Assembly (NCBI GenBank): GCA_000507305.1
Contig: DF239430.1
Span: 14,171 to 78,170, forward strand
Length of the DNA: 64,000 nt
Direction: 5' to 3'
From: Breviolum minutum Mf 1.05b.01
Taxonomy: Eukaryota; Sar; Dinophyceae; Suessiales; Symbiodiniaceae
Below, piece by piece: positions 49,064 through 62,692 of the stretch. The notes beneath the pieces are model-generated. The model was not told the origin of the DNA, made no database searches, and worked only from the letters and a program-made list of their open reading frames with translations. The translations under genes and the position numbers were made by a program. Each line of letters opens with the position of its first letter. Positions within the stretch are counted from its first letter, which is position 1.

Positions 49064-51952
49064 GGCATTTTGTAGTGTTCGGAAAGCATGAGAAATTTGA
49101 CAGAGGCTGCTCCTTCACAGAGTACCCAAAAGTAATAAATGATGAATTTGGGGGAAATTGGCACACCCCAAAATCCTCAGGTTCCTATGATTTCAGCAAT
49201 AGCAAACACCTCCTTCTCGCACCCCATGAAGGCTGTCAACCGTTGCGGTTGCTGCCTTCCACTTCGATAGCGTTGCAAGGGTTTCTTCTGCCTTCTCTAT
49301 GCCTAGGGTGGTTTCAAATACACATGCCTAGGGTGGTTTCATTGGCACAATTGTTAAAAACGGAGGAAAATTTAAGAAGATTCTTTCTGAAGGTTCCAAA
49401 ATGAAGCTGCCCCTTTATTGGACCTCGTCGCCGAGAGTTTGGGATAGACTACCTTTAGTAGTGTCAATGCCTCTTGATGATGATGTGGAGGCGGTGGTGA
49501 TGGTGAATGGTGATGGTGACAGTGGTGACGAAAACGAAGACGAAGATGATGAACTCAACAACTCCTTCCCATCGATTCTGGATCATTTCAAAGAAAAAAT
49601 ATCAACCTGAAATTGAGTGATCGTCGATCAATGCCCTCTTCAACTACGAAAAGTGCAGAGGGTTTAGCTAAACTGCACCCAGCTTCGTTTGGGTATGCAC
49701 CCCCCACCATTGTTCTCATCCAAGCCACTAAATTCCGAGGCATCCACACGCGCATAGATACCCTGACACCGGAGAACAACAGCAATACGAAGGTTTCAAA
49801 TGAATGTGTCGAAAAAGGCCAGGGATTCCTACAATTTCTCGAAATGCTGACAGTAATATTCCATACACTCTTCTGCGTACATTATTACTGTATATCTCCA
49901 TATATCGATATACACATATATAAGTCCGCCTTTCATATCCGATAAATTTTGGTAGGAAGCCTGAAACCTATTAGACGAATCAAAGTCTGAGAACCCAAAA
50001 GGTGTGGTCGCTTTGCGAATTTGACTTCGTTTCACCTGGCATTTCCTGAAATGCCCAAAGCTTGGATTCTTTTTGATGATGCCAACCAAGAGCATCTACT
50101 TCATCACTTGGGCATATAGATATATATACCTGGAACCCAAATGACCCCTGTTTTGATTGGAAAAGACCTTGTCTTGGAGGGTTGAAGCCCAAAAATAGAG
50201 GACAAACAGGTTCCAGGTGTGTATATTATATATATATATATACATGTGGATCCACTGCAGTCTTTCTCTGTGAACTCCCACAGATTCAAGTTTTCGGCTC
50301 GTGTTCGGAACCCCCGTATTCTTGTGATCTATCCTAAGTATATACCCTTTCCGAAGATGTGCTTGAAAACTGCAACCGCCCAATTCCCGCTCCGGATTTT
50401 CATCCGTTGATTCAGCCTCCATTTCGCGATCTCGAGTGCCAAAGCGGAACGAGATTTCATCCATATTGGCAACGCCCGCTTTACGAAACCCTTCTTCAAA
50501 ATGAGCAAGCCTCCGGAGATGAACAAATGCAAGGGGAGGTTGTTGTAAGGGAAGGTTGTAAATAGATGTGGCACCAAAAAATATACTCAAGCACCATTTT
50601 CAAGCAGCTTTCAAATAATTTCAGCTACTTTTCAAGAAATTCAGAAATGCCATTTCCCAAGTCCTATCGGAGTATCAACTGTGTTGCCACAGTTTTGCTG
50701 GCACCTTTGTTGCAACAAACTTTCCTGATTCTCCGTGAAGTTCCTGCACTCGCAACCGAAGGTATATCTCAAATCTGGAAGACCCCGAGGCCAAGTCTTA
50801 TTGTGCTTCCCGGTTTGTTTCCACCAGCAAAAATATGTCTAAGCAAAAAAAAACAATGTTGGTTGGCCTTAGAAACTAGATGGCCTCTCATCTCAGTATC
50901 TGGAAAGTTGGAGGATTACACAACAATTCAACCAACTGCTGAGACGTGCAAGCCCTGCTTCGAGCAACACAGCAACAAATCGAGTGGTCCTGGATGTCGC
51001 TTCATGGATAAATCATATATTTCATAAAGTTGTATGTCAAACCATAGCAGATGAGTCGTGCATTGACAAGTCATCTTGTATATATACATATATACATTTG
51101 TATATATATACATTTATATATATATACACATCATATGACACTAAATGCATTATGTGCATCTGATTTCATGAGTTTTTTCAAATTTCCAACAAAAAGATCC
51201 ATGTCCAAAAAAACCCACCCATCTCCCCACGGTTTTTGTTTCCCCTTTTTGAAGCCCCTGTGTCATCTGTCCTTTGCATCTCCAACATCAATGAAACCGC
51301 TTCACGACATTCTTTCACCGCCTGGAGAATTTTGAGTGGATCCAAATGACACATGAAACTGCCGCAGGCTACACTGTACAAATGGAATGAAAGCACGTAG
51401 ATTTTCTGAAGGCGTTTTGTAGAAAACCCTTTTTTTCCTTCTCAAACCAACCTACAAACCCCAGAAATTCATATTAAAATTCATTGGCTTCATTTTGGGC
51501 GATATCTTTTTGAAGCGCTTGAACAGAGTGCAATGATCCTCGCCTGTTGCGGCGGTTTGTCGTGAATCTCCAAGTCTTTGCCTGTTTTTTCAGGTGCCAA
51601 ACTCCCTCGCGACGAGGCCTTGGAAGTGATAGTTACCACCAGCGAGTCAAGGGATTGAGGAAGTAACCTAACCTCAAATCAAAGTTTATCCGCCATTTCT
51701 AAATAACATCCAATTTTTACAGTTTTCTTGAATGCTTCATCAAAAAAAGCTGCAACACGAAACACGATTCGATACCCAGGTCCAGGTATGTTCGGCCGCT
51801 ATTTTTGACCTTCAAGTGGTATCTTTCCGGCCACCGACCCCCCTTGAGGTGGGACTACAGGTCATCAAGATTACACTGCAGGGACCCTCGGCTCTTGGAA
51901 ACTGCCAGGCAGTGTGCTCCAACTTGATTATGTTTTTTGGCGGTCAAATTCA

Positions 51953-52049
51953 ACTAGTTGGTGGTTTTAAACCCTTTGAAAAATATTAGTCAAACTGGAA
52001 ATCTTCCCCAAATAGGGGTGAAAAAAAAATATGTGAAACCACCACCTAT
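51953..52049. mobile_element. MITE family 2
   Basis: CTAGTTGGTGGTTTTAAACC ... TGTGAAACCACCACCTAT; the interior is almost identical to the copy at 33493. Confidence 0.75.
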
Positions 52050-52565
52050 TCAAGGTAGAAATTCTACTCTTAGTGCAGTTCTTCCTCTCGGAAAGAAGTT
52101 ATATATATATATATATATATGTATATATGGGTATTACATGTTGGTCGTTGGAACTGATCCATTGACCCTTTCATGGTGTGTGTTTTGGGGCGTGTGGTTT
52201 TACCCACGAAGATGGGATTTCTTCGTATGCCATAATTATATGCCACTAGCAAACCACTAACCTTCATCAAAGGATTTTGGTAATTTTATGATGGCCAAGA
52301 AAATGCGAATCAATAGGCCAAATATGGTCTTCCCGACTCTTATCGATGCCAAAGTCATTGACAGAACACCACAAATCCGTATCCATATTATATCCGATCA
52401 TCTCATGTCCTTTCATGTCACATCATGTGACAAATAAACGCATATATTACACATTTAAACATACAATAACTCGTAATGTCAAGCAATAAATACAGGGAAA
52501 AATGTACACAACACCCTGCCGTCCAAACAAAAAACTACTCACCGTCCCTAAGATTCGACCCTCAC

Positions 52566-52639
52566 TGAGTGAACCGAACTCGTTTCAGCTGTTCGTTGCT
52601 GAGTTTATTGACTCGGACCAGTAATGTCTGAGCGCTGTC
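52566..52639 (-). CDS. Candidate exon, unknown protein
   Basis: GCTGCATCCTGTAG|G acceptor and CA|GTGAGG donor. It begins DSAQTLLVRVNKLSNEQLKR. A plus-strand mini-exon candidate nearby (52709-52738) is weaker. Confidence 0.5.
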
Positions 52640-53965
52640 CTACAGGATGCAGCAGTCGATTCATACCCCTCGTGTTTTTTCGGGTGTCTCCTCATGCTTG
52701 CGTTGTAGTTCATTGGGTTTGAGTGTAGTTCAGTGGAGGTGAGTGGTGCGCGTTTACGTGAGGATTGAATGGAGAAAAGGGTGAGGTCCGGATTTCTTTG
52801 ATATTTTTGACCATGATACAAGTGTTCCAGATTCTGCCAGCGTTAACATGATCTGTCAATCAGCCGAGTATGATTTTGTTTGCATCAGATTGCGAAATAT
52901 TCAGTATTAAAAAAAAGACGGATACAGTATACGAATTATGTATGCTACTAACTACGGCATGAACTTGTTGCAACAAATCTTTCAGCAGTTCTCTTTTACA
53001 TGAGTTCATTTTACAACACCTTGGTCTATATATATAATATTTACATAGTATATATATATATATCATATATATATATACATATATATCGATAATATTCCAA
53101 AATCCTGCCATTTCTTTGTTGTGCTACTACCATCCCACCACGAATTTTTCTCATCTCCCACAGACCTCCAAAGAGTCCAAACGTGTGGGTAAGCCGTTGA
53201 TCATGGCCTCTTGGGGAGGATCACTTTATCGCTGGTTTAACAGGTAGCTGGGTTCAGATGATGATGATTTTCCTTGTCTTTAAGGTGGGAAAGGGTGGTA
53301 GATATATATATATATATATATAAATACATTATATATATAATTATTTTTTTTCCTGAAACCAACCGCGACCGCCAATGAAAATACACCGGGTCCCAAAATG
53401 AAACGATCGTATTCCAACCATCCATTCTCAGGTGCGAACTGTTAGTTTTGGGGAGGGTATATTTCCCTGGAGGCTTTTGTTTTGTTGTTTTTGCTTTCTA
53501 ATCTACTCTTCCAGATCACCTTTTTGGCGGCTCAGTCTTTTTTTTCGGTTAGCTGTTGACAAGTAGCTTGCGAATCCACTTGCCATTTCCTATGGATGAA
53601 CTTTCATGCGCATCTTGGTTGGTTAAACCGTTAAACCCGGGCTTTAAAAATTAAAATTAAAAAAAACACCTGAGGACTGGACAAGGGCAGATGCAAAATC
53701 CACTTTGCCAGCCTCTTCATGAAAAAGGCCTCGGAGGCCCAATGAGGTCATTTTTCCTGCACCCAACCAGCTTTGGACATCATGACCTTAGGTCATCGTT
53801 CCTGGTTTTAAAAAAGAAATGATACACCACCTTCAAATGAATCCATTTATTCTAGTACCATAACCATAGAAATCCATGAAATGACAAGTGATATGTATGT
53901 GTATATATATATATATTACATTCATAGGTCTTTTCTTTCTATGGCAAATGTTGGTAAACAATCAT

Positions 53966-54015
53966 GTACATATCATACACATATTATACACATATCATAC
54001 ACATATCATATACAC
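53966..54015. repeat. Tandem ACACATATCAT-type minisatellite
   Basis: Four imperfect copies of ACACATATCAT within AT-rich DNA. Confidence 0.7.
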
Positions 54016-54640
54016 ACGTATCACATAGTATCATAATATCTAATTTCATACATCATACACATAATACATCTATAGTCTATACATATATATATATATATGG
54101 ATTATCTGAGTACTCTACCATGGCACCCAACGTTGTTTTTTTTGCTTCGAAGTAGAAATTTTCTGAGTTTCCAAAGGACTTTGTTGCATCCTCTGCAAGG
54201 TCGAAGCCACTTGCGCAACGGCATCGCGATGCATCCTGATGGGACTCACGGTCCAGCTCCACGGCAGCGGATATGTTGAAGGAGTTTTTGTTGAGCCAAC
54301 CTTTGGAACAAATATGGAGGAATCCACCTGACCCTGTTGATCCATCCACCTAACCTGTTGATCCAAATGATTACAAAAATGCTGTTTAGTTTGGGAATGT
54401 GGAAAAAACTGAGTGGATGATTAGTATCCTTGGAACATAATCCGCCCTCCTGAAAAAAAATTGCTGGAATTTGAGGCGTCCCTGTTGAAAAAAAATGGTG
54501 AAAGTTGAAAAATGTCAAGATTTCAAATTCCTTTAGGATAGAAAAAAAACATGTAAATTTTGGGGAATTTCCGAATCCGCAAAATCCAGGCACCTCGGAT
54601 TCATTGGTTATTTGGCAACTACTTTGGAATGCACTTACAT

Positions 54641-54784
54641 ATATACCTGGAACCCTAAACAACCATGCCGTTCTTAATGGATGTTTGGTGATTGAAACAA
54701 CCATTTCCCCGTTTGTAAAGGTTTGGTTCATCATCCAACTGAAACAACCATTTTAAAGGGGATGTTTCGGGTACTGGGTATGTA
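54641..54784. mobile_element. MITE family 5
   Basis: ATATACCTGGAACCCTAAAC AACC ... GGGATGTTTCGGGTACTGGGTATGT. The subterminal GTTTGGTGATT...CCATTT is shared with 62693. Confidence 0.7.
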
Positions 54785-55050
54785 TATAATTATATACATA
54801 TATGTACTTGGATTGGACGGGCTAATACTTGAGTACTAATTTCGGGCCGATATTTGTGAGAATTCCCAAAGCACCAACGAATTGACTGACCATTCCAGGG
54901 TTTTTGTACACAGATTCCATTTGGATCACAACAAAAAAAGATACATCCGAATTCTCTACACAGAGGTTCCCAGCTTACCCAACCAAAAAAAAAAGCATGT
55001 CTTCAAAAAAAAAAACTGGCCCCTGACAAAATATCCTGAAAGCTTTAGAT

Positions 55051-55186
55051 AGTGCCTGGAACTCCAAAACAACCAGTTTTTGTATAGCTGTTTCAACTGG
55101 ATGATTCCATATCATTACATAAAACAAATGGTTGGAAATCACCAAACACCCATTGAAAAAAATGGTTGTTTAGGGTACCAGGTGGA
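55051..55186. mobile_element. MITE family 5, opposite orientation
   Basis: AGTGCCTGGAACTCCAAAAC ... GGTTGTTTAGGGTACCAGGT. The interior GGTTGGAAATCACCAAACACC is the reverse complement of the motif in the other copies. Confidence 0.6.
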
Positions 55187-56004
55187 TATGTTGGGGTTTG
55201 ATGTCTTCTACCCCACCTCAATTGCTTCACTAACCACGTGGAGAAGGTTGACAAAAGCTCCTGCCAAGGAGTTTTGTCTCAAAAAAAACATGGAAAAAAT
55301 GAATATTTCCAGTCCAATGAAAGCTTCAACGCACAAAATATCAGGAAAAATCATGTCCGGTTGGGTTTTTATTGTGGAAAAAATCATGGTGCTTGGCTTG
55401 CGACTCTTTTTTTTAATAAAAAATGGATGTTGCGATTGATTCTTCCCAACCTTTGACCAGGAGTTGTGTTTATTGGTGTAGCAAAAAATGGGGACGGAAT
55501 TTTCAACCGTCCAAGTTTTTGTTCGCCCTGGGAAGTTGTTGGTACCCCAAACGGATGATGGTGAAGATGGATGGATCTTCAACATTTGGAGGCTGCGGAA
55601 CTGAATCCCGAATCCCGGATCCGAAGAAAAAGTAGCAAAGCACCCAATCTCCATTGGTTTTGAATCGAAAAAATCCAGATGAGGAATTGGGAGATTGAAG
55701 ATGCCATTCACTCTGAAACCGTGGTGTTTTTGTCTCGGTCAGGCTGTGAAAGATGGATTTATTTGGGCCGCCATTATTCGAAATGATTCCAAACTTTACA
55801 AGATTGCCAAAGGACAACTGATTGGTGTGCTTGCATGCTGCATTTTGCGATCTATCGTACGCACTAATTAATTTCATGCCCTCATTTCACCATCGCATGT
55901 TTGACATCTGCGAAACGATTCACTTTCAATTTTGACCTAGGTTTCAGTTTCAAGACAAAAATGCCGGTTGATAAGTTCTCCTTTCATATCTTGAAAGAAT
56001 CTAC

Positions 56005-56067
56005 CTCTCAAAGATTCGGCTGCCGCTAGACCAATCATTGCCTCAATGATTTCAATTTCCAGTGTAC
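56005..56067 (-). CDS. Candidate exon, helical protein
   Basis: CAACAAAG|G acceptor and GAGAG|GTAGAT donor; only one frame is open. It reads TLEIEIIEAMIGLAAAESLR, a strong helix. Confidence 0.5.
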
Positions 56068-56673
56068 CTTTGTTGGGTGGGTTTTGCCCGTAGATCTTGC
56101 CTGCCCACACAACGTTCACTACCTTTCACTCCTTCTGGTCCAGGTTTTGTACATCACAAGGAGGTCCCCAAGGTTGCCAATATCCATGGTCCTGGGCACA
56201 AACCAAGGGTCAGACTACAAGATCCCTTCACCAATCTGACCAAAAAAAAACCTCCCTACTCCCAGTGCCTTTTGGAAGATTCCTAAAGCAGGACATCTCT
56301 AAAATCTAAAATCACTCCCCCCCCCCTTTTTTTCTTGGAATAATCCATCATGTCCATCTTTGGCACTTGGACCCATTTTTTCCATCATCTACCTGTGGCT
56401 GACCTGGGGCCGCCCAGGAACCCTCATCCCCACTGAGATTTCCGAGCCAATCCATCGGCATCTGTCGGGATTTAATTGGTCAGGTTGGATGCGATGGGTT
56501 CATCGGATTGTTGACCTAAACCTTTCCATTTTTTGGGGGAGGACAGGAAATATGGGGAAGATCAGATGGCATTTGTTGGAAGGAAATTGTGGTCCAAATT
56601 GTTGGAAGTCTCAAATCTTCTCTGTAACAAATGTCCCCCAAAAGGTGTTGGGATGTGTGTGTGTATAATATGA

Positions 56674-56775
56674 CTAGTTGGTGGTTTCAACCCCTTGGAA
56701 AAATATGCTCGTCAAATTGGATCATTTCCCCAAGGTTCGGGGATGAAAATAGAAAAGTATTTGAAACCACCAACC
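56674..56775. mobile_element. MITE family 2
   Basis: CTAGTTGGTGGTTTCAACCC ... TATTTGAAACCACCAACCAA, interior ATATGCTCGTCAAATTGGAT. Confidence 0.75.
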
Positions 56776-57383
56776 AAATGACATGTGAGTGGACCTGTGT
56801 GAGTATCGCTCTGAACTACCTGCCGTTGAAACTTTTCATCTTAGAGTGCCACCCAGGAAATCGACACAAAACACCCCGAAACAGCTGGGTTTTTAGGGGC
56901 TACAACTTTGTAATGGTGTGCGAAATTTATCCAAGATGATGGGATGCTGATAAGACCACATCCGAGAAATGATTTATCTTTGGATGTGTTTTGCTATTCT
57001 TTGATGGGAACAAATATGTTACTGAAAGTATGTCACACCATAGTAACTAAGTACACCCCTTTTTTTCATGGAGATTATTTGAAAGGAACTGTACGTTCTC
57101 AAAGAATAGCTGTCCAAAATGATCTCATCCATTTCGGTAATTTTCCATTTCGGAAACACCCTAAATAACCAACGTCCCATCCATTTCGGTGTCTGAAAGG
57201 TTTTCTCTTCCTCCAACCCAAACCAATCCAAGCAAAATCGCACCCCATCCAATCCGCATTCTTCAGAAAGGCGTTGGTCAGGCATCCCAAAATTTCACAG
57301 TGTTTTTTTTGAGGATCAAACCCAACAAATGGCGCGAAAGGAACGTCATCCCAAAATTTTTAACGCTTTTGCTATACCGGCTA

Positions 57384-57478
57384 CCCTCCTGGGAACTAAC
57401 ATATCCCCCAAAAATGGCATTTTGAAGATGATTTTCCTTTTCCCAAGGTGGGATATGTTAATTCCCTGGAGGGTATAC
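57384..57478. mobile_element. MITE related to family 4
   Basis: TACCCTCCTGGGAACTAACATA ... ATGTTAATTCCCTGGAGGGTATA; same layout as family 4 but different terminal sequence. Confidence 0.6.
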
Positions 57479-57589
57479 CTCAAACATCACAACAAAAAAA
57501 ATGGTTGATGAAAACCCTCATCATCTTAAGGCACCTTTGGCTCGACTACCCCATAGGGTCAGATCCTGCCAGTTGAGATGTGGGTTTCG

Positions 57590-57707
57590 TTCCAAAAATA
57601 AGGTGGGAAAACCCCCAACATGGATGGTGAAAATCATGGAAAACCCTATTAAAATGGATGATTTGGGGGGAAAACCCCGTATTTTCGCAAACTTCCATGT
57701 GACATGG
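57590..57707. mobile_element. MITE family 3, diverged
   Basis: Interior GGAAAACCCTATTAAAATGG and TGATTTGGGGGGAAAACCCC match the copy at 46773; the ends are diverged. Confidence 0.55.
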
Positions 57708-59296
57708 TTAAAGAACATGTCAAGTTTTAGAATTGAGGAGTTTCTACCATGTTTTATAATCAGTTGGCCCGGAGGGTTTATCCAGTAAAGACCCTTTTGT
57801 CAAGAGGAACTATATTTCCTGGAAATACATCTAGTAGGAACATTCCTTGTCCATGTTCCAGCCGAATATGTTTGCTTGTCAGATGTTTACATGTTGGACC
57901 TTTCACAAGTAACTTCGATCTAAGATGTAGTGTGTTATTCTGGACCGTGTCAGATCCCCGAACGCCTTCATTCCAAAACATCTCAGAGGGGTGATTGCAA
58001 GATGTTGAACCTCCTGCAGAAATCATCTTGATTTGAAGTGTTTTGGCCCTGCTCAGAATTTTATACAAAAAAATAAGGCTATTTAAAATCACCACCCCAC
58101 CCAAGACTCAACACCCAGATCAATTTTAGAGATTCATCTTTCTAGGTCGCATGATGCCCAACTTCGTGGATGCTTTTAGCTAAACATGTTGATGAAAGAG
58201 GATATTCCCAATAAATACCTATTACACAAGGTGTATATGGGGTTGATTATTTAGGGCCCCCCATCCCAAGGGCACTACAATTTTCCCTATGACCATGTTT
58301 GCCCCACCCTGCCAGTAGATTCCTATCAGCCCTCAAACACCGTGATTCCACCCTCAAAGTTCATTCGTCCCAAGTTTGACTGCCAACATTTGTGTGATTT
58401 TTTTTTCGTTTCAGTGAAAATGATGCATCAGCTTTTTGTTGCCTCAAAAATGATGTCCCAAAAAATTTCCGTGGAACGGACGGGTAACCGAAAATTTCCA
58501 CCAATTTGGTCCCCTTTTCTCCTGCAGATCGTTTAGTGGTAGTGCTGGTTTTAGCCCCAAATTCTCCTGGCAAATCTTGGCTTTCATGGATGCTTGCGTC
58601 AACTCAAGTCTCGTCTAGGATCCAACGAGATGAAGTTGAACTTTTTGTTTTTTTGTATGGCAAGAAACCCCCTTCTAAGCCACATCTGTCATCATTAACC
58701 AAGGGGCAGATTCATTTTTTGAACTGAGATTTATGTTAAACTTAAATTAAAGAACTGATTTGGTTAAGATCCATGGTTTTAAAGCAATGTCAGATACACC
58801 ATCTCAGATACATGTTCTTAGCCGGGACATTCCAATATGTCAATACATTTTGCGTATGCCGTGATTTTCATGATATAAGCAGGCAACCTCTCGAGTTTCC
58901 ACTGTCCACGCCTGGGTCAAAGAGACTTTGGAACCTGCGCAGGTTTAAGGTGGTTGTTGGAAAAAAGCGCCTCGAAAATCAAAAAATGCAAAAGAAAAGT
59001 AAAAAAAAGTACTCCGATCAACATCTCGCTTTTTTGCTTTGTATGAGGATTATGGTATCCTTTTGTCATCATTCAGATTGCGCCTAATTTTGCGGCTTTC
59101 ATCGCGCCAAACTCGGCGCCATTGGCGAGTCTTTGCGCCAAACTGTGAGCCAAAGATGCAACACGGGATATTGAACTGAAGGGCAATGCAATCTGACTCT
59201 TGTTTTGATGTCGGATTTTTAGCGCATTTCCCACTACAAAACCTACTACTTTCTATAGAATTGGTTGGTGCTAGACCCACCAGAAGTAAATATGGA

Positions 59297-59392
59297 TCCT
59301 GAAAATGATGCTCTCCAGATTTTTGGAATCTCTTCTGAACTGGGAGTCAGTTTCAGGCCTTTGTGTTCGACAGTTTCCGCGCCAAAACGAAT
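59297..59392 (-). CDS. Candidate exon, unknown protein
   Basis: TTGCGGAAATCAG acceptor, frame beginning IRFGAETVEHKGLKLTPSSE and open to about 59246. The donor was not identified, so the lower end is approximate. Confidence 0.35.
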
Positions 59393-60390
59393 CTGATTTC
59401 CGCAAGAGAATCTCAGTTCACCTTCTGCGTTGCAAATTTTCTCGCGACGATTTTCGACCATTGTTTGGGGGGGTTGTAACTCCCACATACAAAACGGAAT
59501 TCATATTTATCCATATATTCATATTTGATGATGGAATTTAGGGAGGGGAAATCTCACAAGAAAGAACACTGGCCAAGAATCTCTCAGGAATGAAGCATAG
59601 GCAACTTCTTTTTTAAAGCAGATGAATCTTCAAGCCAAGATCTTCTCAGAAGGACTGGCCATCAACCTCAGTGTTCTTCAGAAAAAGAAACACGAAACCT
59701 TCACCGCAAATGCATCCAGTTATTGAAACAAAGCAGGTATGATTTATGGGAGATAGCTTACTGTACAGGTGATATCAGCAATTGAGGCATCCCTCCATCT
59801 TGAATATCACAAGTGTCCCAAAGTGTCCCAGGGGTCCCAGGCCGGATCGCTCTGTCCTATGCCATCCTCAGTTTCACAGGAAAAATTGCGAAATAAAAAC
59901 ACTCAAGTGCTCCATGTCTAGTGTCGCATCCATGTATATAGCTATTGATATACCTACTTTGGAGCCATTGTTGACATGCATAGCATACAACCGGGTCAGG
60001 CACACTTCAGATCCCCAATAATGTAACAAATGGAGATAACTTGAAGAAGAGCCAAGGCCTTCCTACACTGAGTTTCCTGCCGTTCATCTTTCTGTCCGTC
60101 TTTGTGTTTGCCCAGGACCCTCAAGCAAGATGCAACTTTTACTGCTGATACTGGTGGATTGAAGTGGTCTTAAAAAATGTGGCATAGATCGTACATTGAT
60201 CCTACAGGATTCACGCTTCACTTCAGACAAACAGTGACTGAGTGACACATTGATATCTTGGTGTAAAAAAAAAACTGTACTTTCCAAGACAGCAAAACAA
60301 ACACAACAAAACTAATTCCACCCCTTACTAACGGTCAATATATAATCCTATGAATTCTCAAATTAAATAAACATTCATAAAACGACTTAC

Positions 60391-60497
60391 CAACACCAGC
60401 TGATTGACGCAGCACGACCCACGACCCACGACCCGAGTCTTCCGACTTTGTTGCTTTCCAGGCCCGTTGGGCTCGCTGGAACAAGTCCTTGGCGCGC
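60391..60497 (-). CDS. Candidate exon, basic helical protein
   Basis: Acceptor GAATGGTCTCCCCAG|G and G|GTAAGT donor, both near consensus. The 35-codon frame begins RAKDLFQRAQRAWKATKSED and includes a tandem GGGTCGT repeat (RGSWVV). It is one of the cleanest exon candidates outside AlkB. Confidence 0.55.
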
Positions 60498-60756
60498 CTG
60501 GGGAGACCATTCGAAACACCACTTGAGCCACGAAAGAAAAACATCGGATACTTTTCCATGATCCTAAACAACTTTGGTTTTTTTTCATTGCTCACTTCAA
60601 ATTTTGGAAACCCCATCGAGTTGGTGATCAGGGTATGAGGCTTAGATTGGATCTGAAAAAACCGTTGCTGTCATTGGCGTAAAACGGTGGCAACACCCCA
60701 ACACCTTTCAGGACAAACATGGATATAATCATGATATATATCTACATATTGTCATA

Positions 60757-60875
60757 CTGTTGATGGCAGAAATCCCATTTCCAACCACCGGTTGGATGTT
60801 TAAACCTTGTAAATAATGGGATGAACTACCATTCCCTCAACTGGTTTTCTCGCCGGATTTCTGAACCATCAACCG
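60757..60875. mobile_element. MITE family 1, copy f
   Basis: CTGTTGATGGCAGAAATCCC ... GGATTTCTGAACCATCAACCG, TA on both sides; interior CCTTGTAAATAATGGGAT shared with copy e. Confidence 0.8.
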
Positions 60876-61316
60876 TATGTCACCTGTTTTTGCATCAACA
60901 TAGATCCCCTATATACCCCAAACAACCAGGTTGTCTTCATTGCTCGTCTAAATGATAGATGCCTCCCCAAACGCCCGTCTCACGCCTTTTCGAAGTTCCC
61001 TGCGAGTCTTTTGGACTGTCCCTTGGCTCTGAAGAATCCAACAAAATAATGGTAGGGTTGTGACGTCGTCATGTCCGAAAAACCTTCGTAATAACATCCG
61101 ACCCATGACACTTCCATGATTCCATGTTTCAGGGACAAATGGATCCCAAATGAGGAACTCAATCTCCAATGTTGTCCCCAAAATGTCCATCTGGTTGATT
61201 CTTGGAGATGAATAAAAAGAAGTTTCCCTGAATTTCATCTGCCCATGAAATCATCCACATCCATTTAGGCCATGGCAACTGTGGAGATGCACCACGTGGA
61301 GACAGCGATGTTTCAC

Positions 61317-61389
61317 CACGAACAACTGCAACCAGTGATTCGATCGGGTCAACCCCATCAGGAGATCTGTTTGACCTGTTGGTGCCTAC
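61317..61389 (-). CDS. Candidate exon, strand ambiguous
   Basis: TTTTGAAAG|G acceptor and G|GTGAAA donor, frame beginning VGTNRSNRSPDGVDPIESLV. The plus strand has an ATG frame after CCATTTAG|G (MATVEMHHVETAMFHHEQLQ onward). The minus strand is favoured by donor quality and neighbours. Confidence 0.35.
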
Positions 61390-62692
61390 CTTTCAAAATT
61401 CGGGATGTTTTTTATTTCCCAAGCACCAAAAGGATGGTTTTGAGTCGAGGAAACCAAGAATTCCCAGCAGATCTATGAATAATTTTCTCCTACTTCGCTG
61501 CCCTGAATGATTTGGATCATAAGTGGCAAAGTCCCGTGCAACAATGAACCACCATGAAATTCATGGACCTGTTCTGCAAATGTCACATATTTTCCAAGAA
61601 TTGTCTTGGATATCTCTAGCCTTCGTCAAGGTGGTACTTGTATTGAATTAGAAAGCTGGTAGGAAGGAAAACCCAACGATTCAGACCTAGTAATTCACAT
61701 CCACGCGATTCCAAGTTCTCTTGGACTGGCAGCTTGTTTTGGGAATCAAACAAATATCAAATGATATTCATCAAGTGACGTCATCAAGCAGCACGTCAAA
61801 AATCGTCAAGCAGGTTTCCCCAAATATCAGCAAAAATATGTACTGTATGCGTAATCCTCTAACACCAGCTCCCAGTTCTTCATTCGTATACCTCCCAAAA
61901 ATGATGTTCCTTTCACCATTTCAGTATCTCCAAGTCACAGGATTGAGATTGGGATGGTGCTGGCGAGGCTGACCTGCCACTCAAAAGGGGGCAAAAGAAA
62001 ATTTGGTTTCTTGCCCTAGACATCTGGGTGATTTTTGTTGTCACATCTTCTTTGAAAACTTGATGATTTTTGTTGCTACGGGCAAAAAGCTAAAACATCC
62101 TCTGCAACCACAAATAAAACTCCTTGGAAACAAGTGATGCACCAGCTTCAAGAACTTCATCTGATGGCAAAAAAGAATCCGACGTTCACGGTTCACCCGG
62201 AATTCTAGCCAAAAAAATCCTCAAGGAAAATAGGAAAAACTACCTATCGACTCTCAACTGATGCTTGGTGGATTTGTGCCACTTTTTTTGCTACAACGGC
62301 GCTACAACCCCCCCCAAAAAGAAAAAAAAAAACAGCGCTGGGAACCTCAAAAAAAGTCCAAAGAAAAGAAACTTCGGAACAGCAACCTGCACCCAATTGT
62401 CTGTAAAAACACTGAAAGCTATATCTCTTTTTCTCAAATTCTGAGATGTTCAGAGGTTGTTGTTCCTGCGGATTTTTTGGGGGGATTCTGGGGTCACAAC
62501 CCTTGCTACCTGGATTTCTCTCTCCGAAATCCCCCTGGATTTCCACCTAGGAGGCTTCACCCCTGGTGGTGGCGTTTGAGAGCGCTCTCGAGCCTTAGGA
62601 TGTTGTTAGGAACACCCGGGAATTCCGTCAGGGATGTTTTCCATACAAATGGGCATGAAGCTTGGATTTTGTAGATGGATGGAAATATTATT

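Larger units (their letters stand above)
45200..52000. other. Mostly non-coding stretch with scattered open frames
   Basis: Contains family 1, 2 and 3 elements, TA tracts and short direct repeats. Some protein-like frames occur (for example minus strand near 50.4-50.5 kb), but none has convincing splice sites at both ends that I could fix. Confidence 0.4.

Noticed and set aside
58883-58942. Plus-strand exon reading ATSRVSTVHAWVKETLEPAQ
   Set aside because: Boundaries look good, but the minus strand has its own AG|G candidate and neighbours are minus; left undecided.
59104-59386. Three GCGCCAAA strings resembling E2F sites within 283 nt
   Set aside because: One lies in a candidate exon and E2F-type promoters are not established for dinoflagellates; base composition of the coding-like stretch may explain them.
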